Below are positions 24,434 to 35,218 of a stretch of 64,000 nucleotides of DNA, one piece after another. The DNA comes from Lingula anatina (taxonomy: Eukaryota; Brachiopoda; Lingulata; Lingulida; Lingulidae). A program made the position numbers and the translations under genes. How positions within the stretch are numbered: position 1 is the stretch's first letter; each line of letters begins with the position of its first letter. A model generated the notes under the pieces. The model was not told where the DNA came from, searched no databases, and saw nothing but the letters and a program-made list of their open reading frames with translations. The DNA is taken from positions 118,835 to 182,834 of the forward strand of contig NW_019775516.1 in the NCBI RefSeq assembly GCF_001039355.2, written 5' to 3'.

Positions 24434-26847
24434 CTATGCATTTGGATCTTCCAGAACAAAATAATCGTCATCTTCCTTGATTGCTCCATCTAAATCCCCA
24501 TCCTTTTCTGGACAATCTGCTCGATAGGTGGCGTCTTGGTCACTGGGATGGATTCTGTCTACTACGTCAGCCGCCTGGCAGTAAAAACCCGCATCATTTT
24601 GATCACTTTCACTGCAAGATGATTGGGTACGACTTCCATCACCTGTCCTCTCGCTGATTTCGGTCAATCCAGAAACATCGCAGTTCTCGGGGTCTGGGGC
24701 TTCGTTGACAGAATCGTCGACAATACTGTTATTGTTTGGCTCAGAACCGGTTGCACTGCATCGCGCAGAATCCGAGTGATGATTGCTTCTCTCTCTGAGA
24801 GTCTCGCTTAACGGTTCTTTAGCGAAACGATAATAGCTTCTGCCAACAGAATCATCATCAGAATCAAATACAGCGGTGTTGGGACCCCAGTCCGCTGTAC
24901 AAGTAGTAAGAGTGTGTGCATCCGTAGAATTCTGCACAGGGCGGGTAGGAGTGTGAACGATAGGAGGCACGTGAGGGCGTGCATCGGCTGAGACATTCAG
25001 GCGGGAATACGTGTCTTTTCCTTCACTTTCCGGCTGCCTTTGTTCAGTCCCAGCTGATATTTTCAAATGATCGTAGTCTCCATCAGCTACAACAGGCGTT
25101 TTTAAAGAATTTGACGCGTCTGAGACATCTTTGTTACAGTTGTCTAAAAGCGAGTCCGGAATGAGTTTGATATAGGTATAATAGTGGTCGCCATCTTGGG
25201 GGTCACTTGAAGCCTCTCTCCTGGTCGGCGGAACCCTGGCCAAGCTGTCGGCGCCAAGTGTGTTAGGTGTGACGTGCTCGGGTTCTTCTAACACGTATGA
25301 GTCCGACAGCGAGGAATTGCTTCTGTTTGGCGCGTCACGCTGGCCACGTTTTTCGTACGGGTTTGCCGCGCTGTGCACGTGCTCAGGGCCCATTGAAATA
25401 TCCTAGGTAATACAAGATATTTTTTCCAAATTTAATTTAATTTAATTTAAATTAATTTTTGTATTCGTATAAAAATGAAAGATGTGTCTTTTAATGTTGG
25501 TTTCATTTCATGTACGCCCACCCACTTCACTCACATTCATTTGGAAAATTTGTGTTGGATAAATATATATTAATATTCTTGTATTTACCCATAACCACTT
25601 TTTGCTTTCACAGATACTTATTCACTCCTCACTTGAACTTTAATACTAAGGTTTCTCTTTAAAAAGCGAATAGCTCTTCTAACCGGGAAGGTGATAATTT
25701 ATAACTATCAGGTTTCCAGTCTGGGTCGCGTTTTCTATTCATCCAGCTACAATCAGGGTGGCTACAATACAATTCAGTGAAAAGACCGGTGTTTACTTAA
25801 GAAGACTCACCTGGCTTTGTGGGCCATGACGGGAAATATGCGGACTTGTGCCTTTGTTATTCTTCCTGAATATAGATAAAACACATTGACTAAATGACAG
25901 AATCACCAGTTGTAAAATAATCTATTGAAGAGAGTGGCCCTAAAAGTAGCTGCAAGTAGGTTTACCTCTGTGTATGGAGTGTCTAAATATTATATGTTTT
26001 ACTGCCTGTTTATGATAACGTCTTGTATGATTTTTAAAAAATGAGGCGTAACTCCCCTTGTCATCCCACCTTTTATCAAATTGAATTCAAAATCGAATTA
26101 AAAAAGTGATTTCGCGTATTTTTTTCTTACACAAACACGCATGCAGAGAGAGAATTCACTAAATAGTTCTTTATTCTTTTAAGGTGAGGGGGGATATAAC
26201 ATGTATCTAAACCGTACCTTCTCCTCCGCAAGAATACACCTAGCAGTACTGCCACAATGACCAGCAATACAACTGCGCCAATGATTTCCGCTACAAGGAT
26301 GACGGTGTTAGAGCTGATGGGCTCGTCTTGCAAGTGATTGTTGGCGGTGGCAGCGGCGGTAGTGGTGGGATAAGTGGTGGGATGGGTTGCGGGATAATTA
26401 TTGGGATAAGTGGTGGGATAAGTGGGTGGATTGGTTGAGGGAAAATCATTGGGATGTATGGTGGGATGAATGGTGGGAGAGTTGCTGGTAGGGGATGTAT
26501 AAGCAATAAGACGTAACGGCTGGTTGTAGTCATCGCCCGCAGCATCGTCAAATAATATGTGTGAGTTTTCCTGTATTAAACTCAGTATTTCATTTGCAAC
26601 TTTGTTATTACATGGTGTCATCCATATTTTCCCGTTATTCAAAGTTTTGGCACATGGTTGAATGTCGTCCCATGCTGGAGAAGGATTCGACTGTAAATTG
26701 TCTAATAATAAAAAGCAATATAATGTATTTGTCTATTTGATAGAGGTTCGAGGGCGTCAAAACTTGTACTGAATATAATAAAAATGATCAACATTTATAA
26801 CTGAGAGTATTAAGAAACAAAATACCCATCGCTAGCAATAGTCGCAT
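24434..26847 (-). CDS. Type I membrane receptor with mucin-like stalk and tyrosine-motif tail (receptor A)
   Basis: Coding exons 26847-26802, 26701-26218, 25865-25811, 25402-24434; phases give 517 residues. The first exon (MRLLLAMGILFLNTL) is the least certain, because its donor (A|gttata) is weak and its intron only 100 bases; the rest is solid. The ectodomain is short (two Cys, residues about 20-84). It is followed by a Pro/Thr stalk (about 85-135) built of HPT, YPTTYP and NNYPATHP units, a transmembrane segment (about 148-173) and a basic stop-transfer RRRR. The 340-residue cytoplasmic tail carries NPYE (Y211), DSYVLEE (Y231), YYTYIKL (Y270-Y272), DYDHL (Y305), DTYSRL (Y327) and a terminal DYFVLEDP (Y509). 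These are YxxL-type SH2 docking sites like those of phagocytic and immune receptors. They do not fit strict ITIM or ITAM spacing. Ligand unknown. Confidence 0.78.
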
Positions 26848-28386
26848 TTTCCTCTACTATTTCCGAGTACTCATCCCTGTTTTGTAAACTATGTATTTTG
26901 TAGTGACATATATGTAAAAAAATTGTATAGAGTAGAGAGCCAGTAAATGTAATTTGTACACATTTTAGTGCTCAACAAAGTATTATTATAAAAAATATTC
27001 GTGCCTAGAATTTATCGTAATCCAACGAAAAGGATCTGATTATAGATTCTATCCATATTGATTCTATCTACATCGGTTAAGGTTGCAGTTAGGTCGGCTC
27101 AAGTGCATTACAGGGGATGGGAGTAGGCAAAGTGTCTTTGGCAACAACATGTTAGTCCCTCAGTTAAGAAAATGGGTGGTATTTTCCTGTTTCATTGGTC
27201 AGTTGAAAATTACAAACCAATTATTTTCACAAACAGTATCTTATAATTTCCCGTTCCAAAATTGAGAACTTTCACACAATTATCCAAATAAATTCGGCAT
27301 GAAATAACACCACTCCCATCGGTACGGTATTGAAAAGGTACCAACACTTCACTTTTTTAAAATTGCCAGGAAAAAGGTGGGTCTTACATAACTCTGTATA
27401 TATGCCGCATGAAAAAATTCCCTTTACACTGCCACCTTTTGTAGGGGGGGGGGGGGTCTTAGTAAAACCTTTATGGTCGGAAATGTTCGCTCTCGATCTA
27501 ATTTGATTTCCCCACAGGTTCTATTCCATCTATCAGGTTCGATTCGCTTAAAGGTAAAGAGGTCTTTCTTTAAAAAAAAAGAAGCTGGAGCACTCTTTGA
27601 AATCGCTTGCTATACAGACCAGTGAAGGAATTTTGAGCACAAGCCTTCTTTTACTCACCGTTTCTACACAATCTTTGGAGTGGTTCCATGTCCGTTTAAT
27701 ACTGCCTGATCCAATCTTAGGAGTTTTAACAAAAATCCCGGACCTGTGTCTGTGATGAAAATGCCCTTGCTGCCGAAGTGTACCGTAAGGTTACCACAAG
27801 TGTAACGTAGTGTGTTTTAATTTAAAAATCTAATATGTACAGAAAAATGCTGATCTTCCTCTTTTGTATATGGGAATCTATTCAATTTATACAAACAGCA
27901 TATTTTATATCAAGACACGCCAGGAATGTATTGGTATCACCCATCATTGTGTTTCTCAATTCTCACCTACGCTCGTGCAGATGTGTAACATGCTATTTCG
28001 GGACTTTCTTTTATAAATTACTTCCTTCTTTCGAAGTGGAGACAAAGGATCATTGCAAATGTAAATCCCCGCTCGTGATGCAGGCTGCTTGCTTGCAATA
28101 ACAAGACAGCAAAGCTTTCAAATGTACAGACAAGAAGCAGAAAACAATGATGCACAAAATGGGTTATTTGGCAATTTTGATGCAATAAAACATTATGCTT
28201 AACAGCAAAATCAACACCATATTTACATTTATTAATGCACCACATGTAACAGGAATATTAGGAATGAAACTGGCGTAAAGCTTCAGGCCCATGAGAGTTC
28301 AAATTCACACATTTAAAATGCCGGATGAAAAAAAATTAAAATTTCACGAAAAGAAATTAAGAAAAAGAAACTAATAACAATAAAAC

Positions 28387-28422
<36 letters not shown>

Positions 28423-28739
28423 AGTCAAGCTGGTTTTCCAATTTGAACTGTATGTCAATACTAAGCCAAGAATCATTTGTGTGAGTTACAACACAATAAG
28501 TAACACCGTTTTCCTTTCATAGCGTGTGGTGGTAGTACACAAAAAATAGGAGTTCTATGTCAGTTATAGTGCATTATTACGTCATGGTTAACAGCATAAT
28601 CACTACCAGTATTTAGTTATCTTCTTCAGTAACATGGATATTCAGAAAATGTAATTACCAAACGTCTTCATGAACGTGGGACTTCGAAGTCCCAAATTGA
28701 AAATGCCAATGTGTGAAAAATGAATTTCGCAATAAATAA

Positions 28740-28774
<35 letters not shown>

Positions 28775-29250
28775 TAGAAAAAATTTAGGATCAAGCCGAA
28801 TGTCGAACTCGTATTTTATGAATATTCATCAGTTCTGTAAGTTTGAAGACAATTGGTCAACGGTTTTCCTCTTATCGTGTTATCTCTGAAAGTGCACGGC
28901 GACGACAGACGCAGGTGATGGGTGTGTTCAAACACAATGATATTTCATAACAGAAAATAAACATTTAGGTACTTATTAGTTACACTGATACTGATATCAT
29001 ACTTATTCTTTTTATATTCATGAGTTTTCTCCAAGTTACCAGCAATGGAAAATGAAAAACGATTCGGTTATAACAAAGTAGGAGAGTATTGAAACATATA
29101 GGGCAGAAGAAGCCTTTGTTTTATATATTCTGCTTGCAGTTATTTTGTCAGAGATTCTGTTATGTAGATATACCAGTTTCACTACGTTCAAATAAAGATG
29201 GATTATCGTTCTCAACTCTGAGACTCAACGTTAAAGGGAATCATATATTT
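26848..29250. other. Intergenic region between receptors A and B, with two (ATA)n arrays
   Basis: About 2.4 kb between two - strand genes, so it should hold the promoter of receptor A. Two (AAT)n/(ATA)n microsatellites lie at about 28387-28421 and 28742-28774, and a G-homopolymer at about 27437-27447. No exon with splice support was found. An ATTAAA-type signal for receptor B reads on the - strand at 29265-29260. Confidence 0.5.
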
Positions 29251-29307
29251 GAATATCCATTTAATATCAACGTTGTTTCGTCTTGCTACATGTATCTTGC
29301 TACATCA

Positions 29308-30781
29308 TCAGCCAAATTTTTTTGCTAAGTCATACACATCACGTGTTTCCAGCTCACTGCTTTTCGTTACTTCTCCTGTGTTGCTCATTAAATCTAAGTA
29401 TGTATGATTTGACGGTTGACGGCGTAAAGCAGACGGTGACTGTGTCCCACTTGTGGCAGATGTCGTATTGGAATCGTCAAGGATAAGGCTGTAGTAGTTA
29501 GAGTCAGCTGGAGTAGCGTTCCCAGTTTGCTCTTTGTCGCCTTCTCCTGTGGTATAGATGGAGTTATTTCTAAATACGCATGCATCATGGTCATCGACTG
29601 TATTTGGGTGGGTGGTTTCATCGTGATCTCCATTAACCTTTGGGTGAAACAATAAGTCCAGTTACATATATAACTTTAAGTTGTTATTATTCATAACGAA
29701 ATGAGTGATTTACATGGCTTTTTCGTGATATGTACCCTGAGCGTCAGAGCAACGTATAAGCTAGCTTGCTAAATATACCTTGTGGTGGAGTCGCTTTTAC
29801 TCTGGTATTGCTACTATGGGTTATATATGAAATCAAGATCGAGCTGGCAATACCGGAATCTAGAACCTAGGGTAGTGATATGTAACATTTGAAAAAATTA
29901 ATCAATCTGGATAAAACCATAAACGACGTGACTTACCAATTCGTTTGATTTGAATTTAAGCGTCGTCTGTAGTTCTTCCATCTTATTCCGTATTCTGAAA
30001 ACATGTAACAAAATTTTCACCAGTTGATATAATTGATAAGTTTGAATGTAAGATCCTGGGTTTAATTACAGTCGTATCAAGTTTCACACACACCTCATTG
30101 CCTGTTGTAACATTTACACGTTAGGCCTACTAGTCGAATTTCGTACACTAAAGTACTACGCAAATGCAAACAAATGTAAAAATGAACAATTATTTGTATA
30201 AAAAATGAATGAACAAGATAAAGAAAAGGGTATATGACGCTGAGATTTCAAAAAAAAAAGTCCACACACCTTTTCCAGCAGAACCACAGTACTGCGAGCC
30301 CCGCTATCAGCGTTGCCATGACGGCAGCCAAGACAGCCCCAACCAAAGCTCCCACACTGAGGCCGTCACAGGCCGCTGTTCTGCCGCTTGCCTTAGGCAG
30401 ATCTGTTCTGGCTGGAACATGGTAGATGTAGATGACAATTTAACGAACAGAGAATTACATGGCGCAAAACAATACACTGCTACATGTCCATTTACTGACA
30501 TTTGAATCCCCAACAGGGTGCGACCGCCTGGTAGGAGATCGTTGGACTTGTCTGATTTCAGGGCGTGTCTTTTGACTGTAAGACTGAATGCATGACAGAC
30601 CTGGAACCGGGGGGGGGGGGGGGTCGTTGGGTTTGAACGAACCGTCCTTTTTGCCGGAAAAGGTCCCCTGTGGCTAAATTTTTATCCAGGTAACGTAGGC
30701 TTTATGATAAAGATCCCCTCTTATAACATTGCTGGCTACAGGTCCGCATGGGACACATATTGAACTATTTTCTTTGCAGTC

Positions 30782-30821
<40 letters not shown>

Positions 30822-32243
30822 TTCTATTTTTTATTCAGAATAGAACAATTAAAAATAGTGAATATCTACAAAATGCCTTTTTTAGAAAGCACATACATGT
30901 AGGCCTACATGTACAATGCACTTCATGTTCAACACAAGGTAACATAAAAAAACAACTTACCTTCGGACTAAACTAATACATCCGTAGATCTAGCTTGACT
31001 TGTCTTATAACAAAGTTATACATGTTTTAACAAAATCATAATATTGAAAACATTCTTCTTTTTATTATACAATCTTTAAGTTTCGGTTGGTTCAGTGATA
31101 TAATGTACCTGTAGCCTCACCTCTCACTGATTGCGTGGTGATTGAGACATCTGTATTTGTTGTATGGCTACTGCTTATGGAGGGTATAACACTCGTATAA
31201 TCTGTATCTGTGGGGTTGTCCTGTATTTTTGCACACTGGTAATCTGAGAGGATTTTACAACTGCAAACATTCAGATTACTTCCTGAACACGCGCATACAC
31301 TTGAGTTGGTAAATTTAACAACATATTCACAACCCTCAAAAGTGGGAGTGCATGAGAATGCCCCTTGGTTGAAAGTGACCGGGAATTCTGAGCAACGTAT
31401 GGCTTCGCCAAGTCTTTTTAATTCTGAAATGAAGCGTATGAGAATCAAGTTGAATATTATAACTCTAAAAGACGATAATAAAATGCAAGTACTTTTACTG
31501 AGAATCACTTTTTATCTTTTTTTAATGTCTGGCAATGTCTGTCTTTTTCGCGCCATTCTGGCACAGCTTAACAATTTTATAAAACACTGCTTAACTCATT
31601 TACGCACTACAAAACCGACCGCTTGCATGCAAAATTTCAAATTCTTCGATACAGTAGTTGCCGACATATGGATACTTTTTTGACAGAACCATGCTTCATC
31701 AAAGCCAAGCTTTGACCAGCCCAAAGGAGCACTAGCCAATTAAATCAGTGCATGTTACACAATGCAGCAGTGCAACAGACTTGGTAGTCAGTTAATTGGT
31801 AGCGACACACCTAACTTCATACTTCTCCAGTTAGATATCTTGATGTGAGATCTGACTTTTTTTAAAAAAAAGAACGCATTTTTACCTAGGTATACCTTTA
31901 AAACTGAAATATTCCATATTAAATGTCAAGTCTGTATCTCAGATTCACATAAAGGCTTAGCTGTGAACTCAGGTACACAGAACAAGTTACTACACATTAC
32001 AAACCAACATATAAACAATAGTCTCCATAAACAATCTGGTACACACTTTTAATACTTAATGTTTGCCTCTACAACAAAATTGAACGTATGATCAATGAAC
32101 AGCTCGTTGCTAGGCTCCAATTATGCTGACTATACTGAGAGAGAGAGAGAGAAAGAGAGAGAGAGTAACATACTATTATTTAAATTGACCCCATCGACTA
32201 TCTTCTCAAAACAAAACACCGTGAAAATAACCACCAGTTGCAT
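29308..32243 (-). CDS. Type I membrane receptor with Cys-rich ectodomain and tyrosine-motif tail (receptor B)
   Basis: Coding exons 32243-32174, 31423-31121, 30411-30270, 29994-29937, 29637-29308, all GT-AG; phases close to 300 residues. Residues 1 to about 18 (MQLVVIFTVFCFEKIVDG) are a signal peptide. The ectodomain exon carries eight Cys within about 60 residues (RCSEF, FSCTP, GCEY, VCACSG, VCSCKI, YQCAK), then a Ser/Thr-rich stalk. Exon 3 encodes the transmembrane helix (about 142-167, LSVGALVGAVLAAVMATL) ending FCWKR. The tail has SIYTTGE (Y219), NYYSLIL (Y239-Y240), HTYLDLM (Y271) and DVYDLA (Y293). Layout and tail logic match receptor A, but the ectodomains are not alike. It lies upstream of receptor A on the same strand and is divergent from the CARD/NB-ARC gene. 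An acceptor 22 bases before the ATG suggests a spliced 5'UTR. Confidence 0.8.
30784..30823. repeat. (TTTA)n microsatellite
   Basis: About ten TTTA units in intron 2 of receptor B. Confidence 0.9.
32140..32166. repeat. (GA)n tract at a splice donor
   Basis: A GA-rich tract begins a few bases inside intron 1 of receptor B, downstream of the donor at 32173. Confidence 0.7.
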
Positions 32244-32299
32244 CTTCTCTTTATCTTCCTGAAAGGTCACAACTGGGCCCTCCAATAAATCTCTGCAGT

Positions 32300-33510
32300 G
32301 ACCTTGAGATAAATTAAATGACGCACATTCTATAAACCGTACACAAACCCAACACAGCAAGTTCTCTTACTTCCTACTTCCTGCTCTCTATCATGATAAA
32401 TATTATTGGACTCTCCCTGTACTAGAAAGGGTGACGTTAACACCACGTGCTCCACGTGATAAACGTTGTGTTTACTCGCACATCTTCTTTGAGGTTACAA
32501 TAAAGACATGCAACTCTGCTTTGTTATGCAATTCATAAAAGAAATGGTTTTTGGAGCTCAGTTTAATCTTATTTGACCCAGGAAAACAGGTCAATGCACA
32601 TGATAAAAAGGCGCATACTTTCCTAACTTTAGAACCTGGTATTGTGTCTTTATATATAGGATATGCATGTGATCTGCAGTTACAAATCGCACAAATGTAT
32701 GTGTATGTGTGCGTGTGTGTATGTATGTTTATGTATGTTTGTAAGTGTAATGTGTGTGCATTTGTGTGAGCGCCATATGCGTGTGTATCTGCTTCTTTCT
32801 TGTTCTTAACTGTATTTATTTACATTTGCTAGACTGACAAATCCAAGTAACTCACCATTAGTTTATTTGCAAGTTAATGTAGCTCTTCGTCTGATCTTAC
32901 CAAGTTCTGATATTTTATTTCATGCCGTTGCCTTGCCGAAATTTGTTTAAAATGTCAACCAAATACAGCCCATTTATAATACCTGCTGGCAATCACATAA
33001 TTCATGAAAAGAATGGCCGCTGATTTTTTAAACAAACGTTTATATACACGTTACTCATTTCGGTATTATAATGAACGGCGGTAAATTGGTGACATTTGTC
33101 ATGTTAGGATCTTATTTTAGGAGAGGACATAGTAAATTACCTTTAATACTACTGTGTGGAATATTCTGTGAAAAATTAACAATTACGAGGGAACAGGTTG
33201 TGGAATGTTCACTGCGAAATACATATGATCAGTTTATTATTTAACAGTACGTCCTCTAAAATAGAATTTTTACGTATAATATTTGTTCTGACAAATAAAA
33301 CAATCAATGTATTGTATTGAAAAATACGCAGCTATATTCTTTATTTTATCAAAGTTTTGAGGACAGCCGTAATACCGAGTAGTTGTCAGGGGTAAATAAC
33401 AAAATATGAAACAAACCGAGAGCATTGGTGTCTTCTGGACATAAGAGTAAGTCTTCTGGACATAAAATTTCAAGAAACACTTTTATTTCAGCACTGGGAA
33501 CACAAAGAGA
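32300..33510. other. Upstream region of receptor B
   Basis: Contains a possible noncoding first-exon donor on the - strand (GGAA|gtaagag near 32377) and a TG-rich microsatellite at about 32696-32770. No further coding exon is supported. Confidence 0.4.
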
Positions 33511-33518
33511 GCCCTTAC

Positions 33519-33582
33519 CTGTCCGTGTTTGTCCATATTGAGTAAGATGTTATTGCTGTCATTGCTGGTGTGCCGGCAGTCG
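33519..33582 (-). other. Possible orphan exon
   Basis: On the - strand an acceptor (tttttttcaag) and a donor (ACAG|gtaagg) bracket 64 bases. They are open in two frames, one reading DCRHTSNDSNNILLNM. It could be a 5' exon of receptor B or a remnant of another gene. It is too short to decide. Confidence 0.25.
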
Positions 33583-33782
33583 CTTGAAAAAAAGGTATTC
33601 AAAACATTAAATTTCAGCTGATTTAGCGTAAATATTATATTATAAAATGCTCAACAAGACTTTCAGCAGTATTTTAAGTGGAGTAGCCGCTATACTAGTT
33701 GTTTTTATGTTTCTATATCAAGAACGAAATATATTAATTACGATCCGCGAGCACTGGAGTCCAAGTAATCTACCTTTTGCAA

Positions 33783-33838
<56 letters not shown>
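33783..33838. repeat. (AAT)n microsatellite
   Basis: About 18 AAT units immediately before the possible orphan exon at 33853. Confidence 0.9.
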
Positions 33839-33840
<2 letters not shown>

Positions 33841-33852
33841 GGTATAATAGGC

Positions 33853-33996
33853 CTACAGGGGGATCCTCTGAACGCTGGCATTCATGATGTTTCTAGTTAT
33901 CCCACTGAAGTCGGGGTTGTGGTAGAGAAGACCGCCAGCTACCACGTGACTGTTCAGCTCAGCGACGAGTGAAGGTAGAGTGCAAATATTTGTAAT
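33853..33996 (-). other. Possible orphan terminal exon of unknown gene
   Basis: A good - strand acceptor (tattttttctttag) is followed by 47 open codons and TAG. The reading ...SLVAELNSHVVAGGLL then YHNPDFSGITRNIM looks protein-like, with little low-complexity character. No upstream exon of the same gene was found before the CARD gene on the other strand. The + strand is also open over most of it and could be a noncoding 5' exon of the CARD gene (acceptor cctacag, donor GAAG|gtagag). Confidence 0.3.
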
Positions 33997-34623
33997 CTAA
34001 AGAAAAAATACAAGTCTTAGATTAATCTCTCTTTTTCTACCTTATTTATTTATTTTTATTAATGTGTTTATTTATTTATTATTCAGGTTGTGCATTTACA
34101 TCTGTATGTCAGTAAATCAATGTAGAAAAAGATCATTTAAATGATTTTGCAAATTTTTCTTTTTTTCTTTGTGACTTCTGCCCTAACGACAAAATGATCA
34201 AAAAAGGATCTGTTAGACACACTCTGATACAAATAATCTTGGCAGAGTTTGGCATGATGAGAAAACATCTCAAACGTGAATTAAATCCGCTGCATTGAGC
34301 ATAGAGTGTTTTATGTAAACTAAATTATCGTGTTTCTTTCAGTCGTTGCTGTTGTTGAATCATGGACTGCGATAAGTCAAGGAAGCATTGAGGGCTATGC
34401 ATACAACACAAAGGAGGCACACCTTCACAAGAGCTTTTTATTAAAACCCACCCAAGGCTATAGCCTATTGTCCGTAAGAAGACCTCATTATACTAAACCT
34501 ATCGATTTCACACCAATAAGTGCGGCGTGTCATAGTTCACAAGCTGCGATGCTGTTAAAAACGTTAAAAAGAAAGTCGAGTTAACGTTGGGCACACAAGC
34601 CAAGGTAACGGGTTTGTATAACC

Positions 34624-34780
34624 GCTCTCTCTCACAGTCACACACGCGCGCGCGCACTCTCTCTCTCTCTCTCACTCTCTCTCAACACATGCAGACACAT
34701 ACACAATCCACACACACACACGTACAAGCACATATGCACGCAAATACACACACGCACCTGTAGGCACACATGATCGCAGT
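34624..34780. repeat. CT/CA-rich low-complexity tract
   Basis: Mixed (CA)n, (CG)n and (CT)n tracts between about 34624 and 34760, upstream of the CARD exon. They produce spurious Ser/Leu or Val/Cys open frames. Confidence 0.8.
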
Positions 34781-34853
34781 TGTTTTGTACGTCTCTGATT
34801 AAGATATTGAATATTCCAAAGAAAGGGATAAAACATGGATTCACATTTCAGAC

Positions 34854-35175
34854 ATGGCCCGCCTTCTGCTGTTAAACTACCAAGTTCGTCTGCAGAGGAA
34901 ATGGTACGAGCTGTGTGATGGGCTGGCCGGCGGTTTCGCCCTGTCCCTGGGGCAGCTGCTTGTCCAGAAGGGGGTACTGACGGTCCAGGAAAAAGACCAG
35001 ATAAACCCAGAATGGACGAGGCTACAACAGAACGAGAAGCTGTTGAAGTTTATTCTGTATTCAGATGATGAGACGTATGAGAGGTTTCTGCAGGTGCTTG
35101 AGGGCCACCTTCCTTGGATGGCGGATGAGTTGCATGAAGATGTACCAGGAGAAGAACTCCAAAGACACCAAGGTT

Positions 35176-35218
<43 letters not shown>

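Noticed and set aside
26291-26551. Pro/Ile-rich 86-codon open frame on the - strand
   Set aside because: Other-frame shadow of the receptor A stalk exon, which is supported by phase, transmembrane segment and splice sites.
27530-27545. GGTTCGATTC resembling a tRNA B box
   Set aside because: No A box at the required distance and no cloverleaf pairing around it.
34638-34844. Val/Cys-rich open frame on the - strand
   Set aside because: Translation of CA/CT microsatellites.
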